Assembly: GCF_050003625.1 (NCBI RefSeq)
Contig: NC_134398.1
Coordinates: forward strand, 71,477,635 to 71,541,634
Source: Haematobia irritans
Taxonomy: Eukaryota; Arthropoda; Insecta; Diptera; Muscidae
Direction of reading: 5' to 3'
Length of the DNA: 64,000 nucleotides
Positions 54,216-64,000 of this stretch are shown here, piece by piece; position 1 is the first letter of the stretch, and each line of letters begins with the position of its first letter. The notes under the pieces are model-generated. The model saw only the letters and a program-made list of their open reading frames with translations, did no database searches and was not told the origin of the DNA. The translations under genes and the position numbers were made by a program.

Positions 54216-54876
54216 CACTAAAAAAAAAGTTTACTTGGATCCAAAGATTTTGACCTTCCTTTAAGGATTTTGGTATTGATTCCGAGCCAAAGATGCGGGT
54301 TCTTTAAAATAAGGAAATTTTTTGCGACCTATCTGACTTTAAATCTAGGATCTATAAAATTAAAATTAGGATACAGATCTCATTTGTCGAATTTATTTTA
54401 TTTTCCGGTATATTAATAAAGCTATACACGTACAAACAAATGCCAGTTTAAAATCCAAGTTATGACGGATACTTCGAAGTAAAAAATATTTTTTTAATTC
54501 CAAAAAAACTTTAAACCAAAGATGCTAAATCCTCAAAATAAGTTTTAGCCTACATTTGAAGCGTTTTTATCTTAAATCTAAAGATTCAATATTTCAGTTA
54601 ATTTAAGTACGATTTCTTTAAATCAAAAAATGTGTTTCTTTACTTTAAGGCAAATTTGCATTAGTTTAAAGGCATGCAACTTCAACGAAGGGACGCAAAT
54701 TTTCAAAATGTGTGTACTAAATTTAATGAAAACAATTTTTGAAGCAAATATTATAAACTTTCTTTTAATTAAAATATCATTATTTTAAAGAAATTTGTCC
54801 TTAATAGTGTGTAAATTGCGCATCCTAAAATTGAGGTTCCGTAATCTTTAATATCACGTAAATATTTTTTTCAGTG
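54216..54876. mobile_element. agtttacttgga-family MITE
   Basis: The 661-bp element starts CACTAAAAAAAAAGTTTACT and ends aatatttttttcagtg, with TA at 54214-54215 and 54877-54878. It is collinear with 8341-9008. Confidence 0.78.
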
Positions 54877-54878
54877 TA

Positions 54879-55363
54879 CAAAAAGAAAAGGGTTTTTAAT
54901 TTGTAGTATCTTTTTTTTACAAAAAAGCAAAACTGTCCTTATTATTTTTCACAGCAGGAATCACTAATTTTGCAAACAAAATATTTTGCTATGAAAACGA
55001 AAAAAAGAGGAACGCAAATTCTAACAGAATTTCTTAATGTCATCCACAAACATTGCACGCTATTTTCATAAATTCTTTAATTTGATATGAATTGTAAACA
55101 AAAAAAAAAACGCTGAAAGCGACTGTCCTTATTATTTTTCACACAACTGTATATTAAAGTTAAGGAAAATAAAGGCAAAAAATATTAAAGTCAATTCCGT
55201 GAACTAAAATAGAATTAAATTAGGTCAAAAATAACCGTCTGCCACTTTAGTTAATAAAGTATGATAAACTTCCTTTTTCCTAGCTTCAACATTTTTTGTA
55301 GAAATCAGTTTCTTGGTGAAGCTTTTTAATAAATAATACATGCCTTGAAATTTTTCTTTTCAG
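54879..55363. other. Intron or upstream flank of the rolling-stone-like gene
   Basis: This A+T-rich stretch contains two copies of gactgtccttattatttttc or close variants (about 54930 and 55121). It ends with a good polypyrimidine tract and acceptor ttttcttttcag at 55352-55363. Confidence 0.55.
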
Positions 55364-56226
55364 TGGCAAAGTGGAGAGAAAAGCGTATGGTTCCTTTTGT
55401 ATCGATGGCTATGGGCAGTATTCTTTCTGAGCGTATTCATATCGTGTCTGGTCTTGCAGTTTTCCGAGGGAAAATATTTCATTTTTCTCACCAACTGGGG
55501 AATAATGCTTTGCCTTGCCACACAACTGCTTGGAGTTCTCTTGGCCACACGATGGTACTTTGATGTGGGTGCAATAAGATCGACAGCGTGTGAAGTAGCA
55601 CGATTGAAAAAGACTCCAACATTGATAAAAATCTACTGGATCTTACATGCGATTACAGTGCCATTGGCGCTTATCATCACAACAGTCTATTGGACATTTT
55701 TACATGGAAAAATGAGTAAGTTTTTGGTGAAATATACGAATCGTGCATTGTGACATGAGGGTACGAAATCGGTTCTTATTCCAGATAAACCCAATCGTTT
55801 CCCGGTAATGAGTTTTGTAACCCACTGCCTCAATTCGGTGTTCATGATGGTGGATTTCTTAATTGTTGCATTCCCAGTACGTTTGCTGCACACAATCTAT
55901 GCCATGTTATTGCCTATTGTATTCTGTCTCTTCACGGTGGTCTACTACTTTTGCGGGGGAACTGACGAGTAAGTAAATCACGTCCTTATTTTGGATACAA
56001 TTAATGAGTTCCATTTCTTTTCGGATCATTGTTTAGTTTCGGTAACCAGTATGTGTACCCATTGTTGGATTGGGCGGTGCCTAGTCGAGGTCTGCTTACA
56101 TTTGCCGGAGTTTTCGCTTTGTATTGCATCTACTGCATATTATTGTATGTTCTCTTCAAATTTAAACGATTCCTTCATCGGTCACTGAGTGCCATGTGGT
56201 CACCCCACTGTGTGGGTTTAATTTAA
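55364..56226 (+). CDS. rost-like: Rolling-stone-like membrane protein, three exons, 5' partial
   Basis: Exons are 55364-55715, 55785-55968 and 56037-56226. All introns have gtaagt donors and cag/tag acceptors (69 and 68 bases), and the 726 coding bases read through to TAA. The 241 residues start WQSGEKSVWFLLYRWLW and have about six hydrophobic segments (near 10-33, 40-66, 93-113, 125-150, 152-173, 199-222). Family hallmarks visible are the WQ...LYRW start, EGKYFIFLTNWG, TRWYFD, YWTFLHG, THCLNSVFMMVDFLIVAFPVR, FGNQYVYPLLDW and a basic C-terminus. Drosophila Rolling stone is a muscle-membrane protein required for myoblast fusion; flies carry several paralogues, so the exact orthologue is open. 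The first exon, expected to encode some 30 residues ending in (S)Q before WQ, is not seen. Confidence 0.9.
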
Positions 56227-56971
56227 GTTCGATTCCAGCTGATGACTGTTTAAAATCTTCAGCCCATTGATTTATTTGCCGAGCAACATCTTCTTTTAAG
56301 CCATGACCCCAATGGGATGTACTCATTTCAATAGGAATATTTTTGTGTATGATCATCCGAATAATATGTGAATTATCTCTCGATAAGACTATCTACGAAA
56401 CTTAGTTTGTATATGGACCATTCCACTATAAAAAGGATGGGCGAGATAAAAATAGTTTGAAGTGTGCTTCGTAATACTTATGATGGAAAACTGCAGGATT
56501 CAGGAGTGTATTTACGCTAAAAGTGTGACTTCTTCAGATTACATTTAATTGCCTCGATTAGTTTTCTTTTAATTAAAAAAAATCAATTGAACTAATTATT
56601 TTTTTGGTTGATTCAAAGAATATTTTTATTGGTTCTTTAATTTAATTGAAGAAATTCCAATTAACACTTAATTGTTTCAATTTCAATTTTGTGATGAGAA
56701 AACTGATATCTTCTATATCCAAGAGCTATCATAAAAGGTACTACAGAAAAATGTTTAATGAAATATGATCAAAAATTGTGAAAATTGGCCAATACACAAG
56801 TATGGAAAAAATATATAATCCAATTAAATGTTTAATTGAATTTCATCAATCACGAAGATAATAGTATCAATCACAGATTTAATTAAGAAAGTATACACCT
56901 AGAAAATTAACCCACCACGAAACCTGCATAGGTTTGTTAGAAAATATTTTATTAATTGGAGTCTGATACAA
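56227..56971. other. 3' flank and D-like A+T-rich sequence
   Basis: No clear polyadenylation signal is close to the stop codon. From about 56555 to 56905 aattaaaa/aattgaa motifs of the D family appear in diverged form. Confidence 0.45.
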
Positions 56972-57207
56972 TTAAGAACTAGAGGTGGAGAACTATCGAT
57001 AGTCGGCGCCATCGATAGTCGACGATAGTACTTTCACAACCATCGATAGTTGACGATAGTACTATCGATATTCGACGATAGTATCGTCCACAATAATATA
57101 CATATTTGGTTCGTATTTAAAATTTGTTTAATATTTTAATATGAATATTTTACGATATTAAAGTTATTTGATCCAAAAGGTTTGGTTTAAAAATAAAATA
57201 ATGTTAA

Positions 57208-57378
57208 CATTTTTCGCCTGTCGAAAACAATTTGTCCCGCTTTGTTGAAGGGATGTTTGTGTCGTACAAAACGGCTCTTTTAAAGTAAGAAGCTACTGAA
57301 TGTATTGACGATCTACAACTTCTGCTTGTCGGTGCAATATTGGCAGTATCCGCCGAAATAGCTGGAATCAGAGGCTAG
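57208..57378 (-). pseudogene. hAT transposase C-terminal fragment
   Basis: The minus frame of about 56 codons reads LIPAISADTANIAPTSR and then YDTNIPSTKRDKLFSTGEKC to a stop. NIPST-x-x-x-x-LFSTGE corresponds to the (I)P-S-T-x-x-x-E-R-L-F-S-x-A-G block near the end of hAT transposases. It has decayed residues in place of VER. Confidence 0.6.
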
Positions 57379-57399
57379 AATTTCAAAGCCAGAATGGTA

Positions 57400-57606
57400 T
57401 CATTTTAGATGGTCGTGAAAATTCGATGTGTTTCTGCTCGTTTTATACTCCTTTCCGCAATTAAGGCACTTTGAAAATTGTTTGTCCTCTGACCTTTTAA
57501 AATATTTCCATACTTGTAAGATTTTATTTTTCTTTTTTCTCTCGGTTGCCAAATCTTTCTCTGAGTCTGTGCTGTTGTAATCACATGCCTGACATGGTCG
57601 ACTCAC
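57400..57606 (-). pseudogene. BED-type zinc finger of a hAT transposase
   Basis: The 68-codon frame begins MSRPCQACDYNSTD. It then shows VWKYFKRSEDKQFSKCLNCG, KEYKTSR and NFHDHLK, the layout of a BED finger (aromatic W/Y-F, C-x2-C, then H-x-x-H-like end). In hAT elements this domain binds the terminal and subterminal motifs. The RNase H catalytic part is deleted right after it. Confidence 0.75.
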
Positions 57607-57895
57607 TGATTGTCATGGAGCTCCGAAGTTTAGCTGAAATTCAACACATAGTCAAAACTCAGAACTACTTTAAAAGTAAATATTACACCTCTTTGGAGAA
57701 AGCGATCCATTCCTTTTAATGCTGCAGCAGACGTCACAAAAAAGGAGAATATTTGGTGATGTGAAAGCCAAACTATCGACTAACTATCGATAGTACTATC
57801 GAAAATGTCTGGCTGCTATCGATAGTAGCTCGATAGTGCCCAACAATCGATAGTGCCGATAGTGCTATCGATAGTTCTCCACCTCTATTAAGAAC

Positions 57896-59526
57896 ATTTA
57901 AATTTTTAAGGAAAATATTGGAGTTAAAAATGGTTTAAATTTCTGTAGCGCTTTACGAAGTTTAAGATAGTCACACTTTAAGAAAAATTTACTAATTTTG
58001 GAAACTTATGAATATGGTACACTTTAAAAAAATATTAATTTGGGCCAATTTTGAATTTAGTAAAATATGTACTCTATTTTTTTGTCATTTTTAGTTTCTG
58101 TCATTAAAGCCAGCAAAATCTAATTCAATTAAGGACAATTTTCGCATTTGGCTAAATTTAACTAAAATCAATTAATTTTATGAACATGAATAAAGTTAAA
58201 TCGGTTATAAAAATTTTCGTTGTTTTTTTTTTTGCTTATGATACGTAATTAAAAAGTAATTTAATTTGATCGGTTTTTATTAATATTTTTAGAGGATTCA
58301 ATTAAAATCTTCATTGATTTTTGTCAATTGTTTTTTTTTTATAAAACCATAATAAATCAATCATTTCTTTAAAAAGTTTTTTATTCAATTAAAAAAATAA
58401 TTCATTTTCAGTAATTCATTAAGGATTTTAAATAAAAATCAACTGTTAAGTTTAAGTTTTAAACTAAAATGTTGAAATAAATAATTTATTTAAAATATTA
58501 TTTATCTCAACATTTTAATTTTTGTAGTTTAGTTTAATAATTTTTAAATTATATTTATTTAAATTTTATTAAAAAGTTAAATGTATCAATTAATTTCTAA
58601 TTGAAAATATTTTCGGTCTCATACAATTTTTAGTTGGAAATAGTTTGGTGCTCTTTACTTGTCACTTTATATATTTACCGAATAATTTTACTTTTCAACT
58701 AAGATTTTAATTGAATATTGCAATTAAAAAAACGAATGAATACTATTAAAATAAAATAAATTTTTAATTAAATCCGAAATTTGTGACAAAGATATTTTCA
58801 TTTAAATCATGAATTAAACATAGTAATAGCATGAACTACACTGTTTATTTTGTCCAATCATTCCACTCTGAATTTGGATTGCTATTTGTCAGGCGCATTG
58901 AATCATAAAACATATCAAATAAATATTTAATTGTAATTGATTTTTCCAACAAAATTTAATTGTTCTAACAATTTTATAATTCCATATTTTTGATGATTGA
59001 TATTATAATTGATGTGATTGAAGGAATTCAAATAAAAAATAATTAGATCAATTAGTTTCTAGGACACGAGACGTCTTAGGACACTAGACCAATTGCTAGA
59101 ATATTTGGAAATATCGCCTTAGGTTTTATGTTCTATATAATATATGCAAACGTAAAAAAAAATTATAGGTGACGAAAGGTTTATATTAGGTTTTCTATAT
59201 TATAAAAACTAAAAAAAAAATCTCTAAGCTTTTAAGACACCGTATAAGATGTGAATGAACCATGTGTATAACACTACTTTTTTATCTCGATCTATCACTT
59301 TTTCGTGGAATGTCCTACAAGTAAAACTTTATTGAGTCATAATGCATATGTCGATTATTTTAGAAAATAGAAAATTCCCTATGCTGCGTCTGCTAAAGGA
59401 ATAGTATTACGAATGCATGTAACAATAGGTTTGTTACACGTATTCGCATTACTACGAGTAAATATGTGACCGATGGCGATTTCGATTCTGAAAATGTTAT
59501 AACTCAAATTGGAATAACCGTAATTA
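57896..59526. other. Very A+T-rich stretch without genes
   Basis: 58370-59065 is a long series of aattaaaa/aattgat motifs, diverged D-family material. Other parts show only homopolymer-rich sequence. No convincing frame is present. Confidence 0.5.
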
Positions 59527-60010
59527 CACTCAAAAAAAGAAAGCATGCCCGGTCCCAAAGATTTTGTCTTTACTTTAACAATTTTTAAAATTTTTCCTTT
59601 TTTCAGCTTTATTTCTTCATATGCTACCAAAGTCCTTTAAAATCGAGTTAACGACAACTTTATTTTCCAAATTCAGACTCGATTTCCAGTAGAAATTATG
59701 CTATGTTTCAAGTAAAAAACGTCTTTAAAATAAAGTGTTGAAAATCATGTCCTATTTTTGAACGATTTTTTGCTTTAAAGACAATTTCATTAATTTTAAT
59801 AAATTTTTATGAATTATTAATGTCAAGTTGACCTTAGCCCAAAATTTTTTTCTTTCATGTTATGATACAATTTTTAAGTCAAATCACTTAATTCAATGAA
59901 GTCGTACAGTGAAGAGTTTATCAACTTTTTCTTCTAAGCTAAGAAAAATTTGCATTCATATTTTAAGGACATGCAATCTTTGGCCTCACGACAATTTTTT
60001 TTTTTCAGTG
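59527..60010. mobile_element. agcatgcccggttcc-family MITE, shortened
   Basis: The 484-bp copy starts CACTCAAAAAAAGAAAGCATG and ends cacgacaattttttttttcagtg, with TA at 59525-59526 and 60011-60012. Two internal parts are missing compared with 62462-63116. Confidence 0.75.
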
Positions 60011-60012
60011 TA

Positions 60013-60880
60013 CTGATGGGAAGAATCCCTCAATCTCCAATATCTTTCGGAAATACCTTAGCAAAACTTGAGCAAGTTTTCTCGTCATGGAAAATATAAT
60101 GGTTTCTTTTCAGATTCGATATCACCATCCATTGTATGACCAATAAATATGTATGTCAGTATAATATCAAGACTTTCTCGAATACGTTAGATTTTAAGAC
60201 AATTATTTTTATATATTTATAATTTTTAAGTCGAAACCCTTAGTTGTCAATTTCTTACTCTTTATCTGTATTTATTTTCATAATTTGTTATGATTATAAA
60301 TAAACTAAAAAATAAATAAATAAATATAGTTTTGTATCGAAAATGCACGAAAGGTAAACATTAAAACCCAATTCATTTCATATTTAATAAATATAGATTA
60401 AGTTTAGTCTATAGACGGTAATCACCTCATATATATAAAATACTTTTTATAGTAATTATAACTAAATCCTGTTAGTCTGTAAGTATGGTAATCCATAAAC
60501 TTAATTAAATAAATTTTATAAAATATTTTATTATTGAATTTGAATTTTACAAAACTTTTATACCACACACTAGTTTGCACAATTATTCGAGATTATAGAT
60601 TGACTGTCGAATATAATATAAATATAGGCTCTCAAAGTTTCTTTAGTTAATCGATTAAAGAAATCTATAAACTCTTGTCAAGTGTGACCGAATAGTTGGA
60701 GTGTGGTTGGTATTGAGGTCAGCGCCATCTGTCGGCTGTAGGGAAAATGTATAACAGGAGAGATTAATATGTTTTTGGAATATGGTTGGAAAAATGCTGG
60801 GAATATTTTGGGAGTATGGCGAATAGAGGCGTCCATAATGGAAGAATGCATGGAAAGAATATTCTGAGTCTGGAAGAAAG
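60013..60880. other. Gene-free stretch
   Basis: No repeat of the window and no protein-like frame could be recognised. Two overlapping minus frames near 60655-60977 extend into the hAT end and are not called. Confidence 0.45.
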
Positions 60881-61015
60881 ATAGTAGACAGGGATCCGGA
60901 GCGGTCCATTTTTTTCGCTCCGCTTCCGCTCCGGAGAAAAAACCGCTCCGCTCCTCTTCGAGAAAATTATAGTACAAACATTGTATTATTTGTTCAATTG
61001 AGTTTTATTTTATTT

Positions 61016-61665
61016 AGAAAAATCGGGCGGTACATGTATGGGAGCTATAGCTAAATCTGAACCGATTTCGATGATTTTTTGCACATATAGTTAGTGCTAT
61101 AGATGAATACATTTCGCCAACTTTGAGTAAGATCGGTTGATAAATAAAGGTTTTATGACCTAATTTGGCAAAATCGGGCGATACATATATATGGGACCTA
61201 TATCTAAATCTGAACCGATTTCGATGAAATTTTCAGACTTAAAGGGTGATACAGAAGATTATTTTGTGCTAAATTTGACGACGATCGGTTAGTAAAAAAG
61301 TGCAACGTGACCCCATTTGTCGAAATCGGGCAATACATATATATATGGGAGCTATATCTAAATTTGATCCGATTTTTTCCAAATTCAATAACGTTCGTCC
61401 TTGTGCCCAAAAAAACTCCCTGTACCAAATTTCATCAAAATCGGTTAATAATTGCGACCGAAATCCTGTGAACAACAAATACATGGACAGACGGACGGAT
61501 GGACGGACGGACGGACGGATACCAAGCGCTAGATCGACTCAGGAGGTGATTCTGAGCCGATCGGTATATATTTTATGGGGTCTAAAATCAATATTTCTTG
61601 TAGGCACATTTTTTGGCAGATCAAACTTATTATACCCTAACCACTATGTGGTTTAGGGTATAATG
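61016..61665 (-). mobile_element. Helentron/DINE-like element, copy D, truncated
   Basis: In minus orientation it shows the 5' hairpin end (ttataccctaaccactatgtgg at about 61630-61655), the microsatellite ggacggacggacgg (61490-61525), and three array units with atatatgggagctatatcta. The 3' hairpin end is missing. Confidence 0.6.
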
Positions 61666-61671
61666 ACTTTA

Positions 61672-62461
61672 AAACAATGTGTTTAAACATTTTATTAATT
61701 TTGAAGATTTTTTCAGAAATATTAAATCCATTTTGACTTCATTAAAACGAAATTTTCATTCATGTTAGGATATACATTTTTATGTCGAATCACTTAGCTA
61801 TAAGGATAAACAGACTTCATTGGAAAGTTTAGAGACTTTTAGACAAGGAAAAACTTTTTTTCAGAGAAATACGTCTTCTATTCTAAGCAAAATTCGTATT
61901 TTAAGCAGGTGAAATATTTGGCCTCCCGACAATATTCTTTGCGGTGCACCATCTACTATTTAATATGTGATAGAAACCAAATTTATGAAAATGGACCAAA
62001 ATGGACCAAATTCTGTTTGGTCTGACCATCGGACCAAATTTAAAAATTAGAAATCTTTTGGACAAATTTTGGTCCGATCGGACCAAAACGGCAACGCTGA
62101 TTGGAATTGAAAGTCTATACATAGAGTAGAAGTAACTACTCTCCGAAAGTTTTTTTTTGTTTTGCAACAGACTCAGAGAAGAGGTTTTGTTATATTTGTA
62201 ATGTGTGTGTGTGTGTATGTTTATGTTTGCAACAACCTCCATCGACATCAGTCCGTGGTATACCTACGAATATTCTTACTCAGATCTAGTGTTACCTAAT
62301 TTCGCTTTTTTTCCCTTTATTGTATAATAAATGTATATGCGCACATTTTTCAACCAAAATTGAAACTATCCATAATTTTAATTAAATTTTCGAGAACTAA
62401 TATCAGAAATAAGAGAATGCTAGGATATGGTACAATAGTAAAGCAAATATGAATGTCCTTA
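61672..62461. repeat. Partial MITE and short ggaccaaa repeat
   Basis: 61672-61948 is the last part of an agcatgcccggttcc-family MITE (cttctattctaagcaaaatt, cgacaatattctttgcggtg). 61985-62098 holds several ggaccaaa/ttggtc words ending in cggcaacgctg, which may be a hAT-type terminus. A gtgtgtgtgtgtg run is at 62201-62215. Confidence 0.5.
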
Positions 62462-63116
62462 CACTGAAAAAAAAGCATGCCCGGTTCCAAAGATTTTGTC
62501 TTTACTTTAACAGTTTGGGTATTAATTCCGAGCCAAAGAAGCGGATAATACAAGTAAGGATACTTTAAAGACGTAATTCTCTTTTAAATTTGGGGGTTAT
62601 GTACTTGCTTCTAGGAAGCAAATGTTAATTTTTCATTTTTTTAGATTTTTTTCGTCAGTTGTTATCAAAATCCTTTAAAAACGAGTTAACGAGTTATTTT
62701 TTTTTCATATTAAGACTCGACTTCCAGTAGAAATTATGCTATGTTTCAAGTAAAAAGCGTCTTTAAAATAAAGTGTTGAAAAACATGTCTTATTTTTTTA
62801 CGATTTTTTGCTTTGTAGGCAAGATGCAAAAAGGAAACAAATTTAAAGACAATTTTATTAATTTTAAAGATTTTTTCTTAATTATTAAAGTCACGTTGAC
62901 CTTACCTCAAAAATTTTAACGTTCATGTTATGATACACATTTTTAAGTAAAATCACTTAATTATAAGGACATTACAACTTCATTCAAAAGTTTATTGCCT
63001 TTTGGACAAGAAAAAAACTTTATTTTAGAGAAATGCGTCTTCCATGTTAACCAAAATTTGCATTCTTATTCTAAGGACATGGAATCTTTGACTTCACGAC
63101 AATATTTTTTTCAGTG
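62462..63116. mobile_element. agcatgcccggttcc-family MITE
   Basis: The 655-bp element starts CACTGAAAAAAAAGCATGCC and ends cacgacaatatttttttcagtg. TA follows at 63117-63118 and the left neighbour is tta, so a TA target is preserved. It is inserted inside the hAT-type element. Confidence 0.8.
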
Positions 63117-63568
63117 TAGAAAACTAAAAAATTAAATATAAATAAGATCGTTTAATTGCATTTATTTGACGTTCATTACAAACATCTTTGTAGTAATACG
63201 GGATGAAATTGATCGAAAGTACTGTTGTTACTTTTACAACACATACTAGAGAAATATTTTGACATTTGCCGTTTTTGAAAACAATTACTAAAAAAACACG
63301 TTGTGTTTTCCCCAATGTACGTACGTACAAAAATACATATCGTACATTTTAAACGTTTGCTCACACTACGCTAAGTACTAGCTAAATTTGAAATTACCTA
63401 CACAGTGTAATTTCAAAGTTACACATTTCATTCAAGTAATATTTTATTCGGAGCGGAGCGGTTTTTCATTTGGAAACCGCTCCGCTCCGGATTTTAAAAT
63501 GCCGCTCCGGCTAAAAAAGGGCTTGCTCCGCTCCGCTCCACGCTCCGCTACGGATCCCTGATAGTAGA

Positions 63569-64000
63569 GGTATGGCGTGTGACTGATGAACGTTTGGTGA
63601 ACGTTTTTATTAAAGACTTTGTTTTGTAGTAGTCTAAATTTGAAGCGTTTAAGATGAGAAGGTAAAAACTTGGTTTGAGCTTATAGCTCAAAAAAATACT
63701 CGATGTAAAGTTACCAAATAAGCGATTGCATTGGGTAGCTAACACCTCTACCTATCCGTCAGAGTCAAAGTCAAGCTGATATCTCTACTATGACCGGTGA
63801 TTTGACTTATGTCTATAGAGAGATGAGGTCTGGAGAGATGGAATTCACTCTTATAAACCTTTGGAGCGATAGTGGACTGTAATAGGTCTCTGCAATTTAC
63901 TTCCCAGCAGCAGGGTCTATAACAAAAGGGGATAATATCTCAAGGAAGAGTTATTATGGGAGAGTGGGTTTGTTCTATGCTCACCGTTGAAGTATAAAAA
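63569..64000. other. Right-edge sequence, nothing recognised
   Basis: This stretch is slightly less A+T-rich than most of the window. It holds no recognised repeat and no convincing open frame on either strand. Confidence 0.45.

Larger units (their letters stand above)
56980..57887 (-). mobile_element. Internally deleted hAT element with ATCGATAGT-rich ends
   Basis: The 908-bp element starts TAGAGGTGGAGAACTATCG and ends cgatagttctccacctcta, with 23-bp near-perfect inverted repeats. TTAAGAAC is duplicated at 56972-56979 and 57888-57895. Both ends carry arrays of atcgatagt words (56993-57090 and 57775-57870), likely transposase-binding motifs. It keeps the first and last parts of a hAT transposase on the minus strand. 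Confidence 0.9.
60889..63560. mobile_element. hAT-type element with ggagcgg-rich ends and 8-bp TSD
   Basis: The 2672-bp element starts CAGGGATCCGGAGCGG and ends cgctacggatccctg. ATAGTAGA is duplicated at 60881-60888 and 63561-63568. Within about 90 bp of each end the word gctccgctcc or its complement is repeated many times, a strong G+C contrast with the surroundings. Much of the interior is later insertion (61016-61665, 61672-61948, 62462-63116). No transposase is recognised. Confidence 0.9.

Noticed and set aside
57396..57606. A host BED-finger regulatory gene
   Set aside because: It lies between hAT terminal repeats with an 8-bp duplication and next to a hAT C-terminal fragment, so it is transposase remnant.

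Overview
The window reads as a repeat-saturated stretch of a higher-fly genome. It is strongly A+T-rich and has introns. The only convincing host gene is a rolling-stone-type membrane protein in three exons at 55364-56226. Nearly everything else is transposable elements inserted into one another. A muscid or related calyptrate fly is the best guess. The reasons are a decayed mariner whose left end and protein match the irritans (Himar1-type) group, DD41D rosa-type mariner relatives, tRNA-derived SINEs, and long repeats ending in a gtcggccccgcccgac hairpin. No species can be fixed from sequence alone.

Layout. 1-512 holds an unidentified minus-strand coding remnant running off the left edge. 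513-10430 holds TA-flanked MITEs, a DD41D element (1681-2614), a Himar-like relic (5510-6677) and a hAT-type element (7336-7948). 10430-19610 is a deep nest: a large G-tract/C-tract-ended repeat with a Helentron/DINE-like element inside it, then a palindromic MITE split by a 3.56-kb decayed hAT (14325-17882). That hAT is itself split by a 9-bp-TSD element carrying coding fragments (14592-15510) and by a second hAT-type element (15560-17393). A decayed mariner (18207-19608) follows. 20933-28770 is one TA-type element swollen by a DINE-like copy, a 2.8-kb insertion containing a mini-exon array and a piggyBac-type MITE, and a SINE.

28770-52000 carries further copies of the same families, three more DD41D elements (35941, 38680 and 50043, the last nearly full length), a hAT-type element with a perfect 8-bp TSD (32340-33840), and a piggyBac-type MITE hit by a DD41D element (35760-36882). 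52000-64000 carries the rolling-stone-like gene hemmed in by MITEs, a short hAT with a BED-finger remnant and ATCGATAGT-rich ends (56980-57887), and a 2.7-kb hAT-type element with ggagcgg-rich ends (60889-63560).

How the parts work together. There is no operon or pathway here. The informative relationships are insertion order, shared ends, target-site duplications, and empty sites present elsewhere in the same window. Several empty sites prove exact insertion points: the DD41D copy at 50043 against the empty copy near 40455, the DD41D copy at 35941 against a tandem partial copy at 36912-36922, and the palindromic MITE at 42012 against the empty copy near 21543. Boundaries given without a target duplication are approximate. 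Regions described as empty had no feature I could support by reading.
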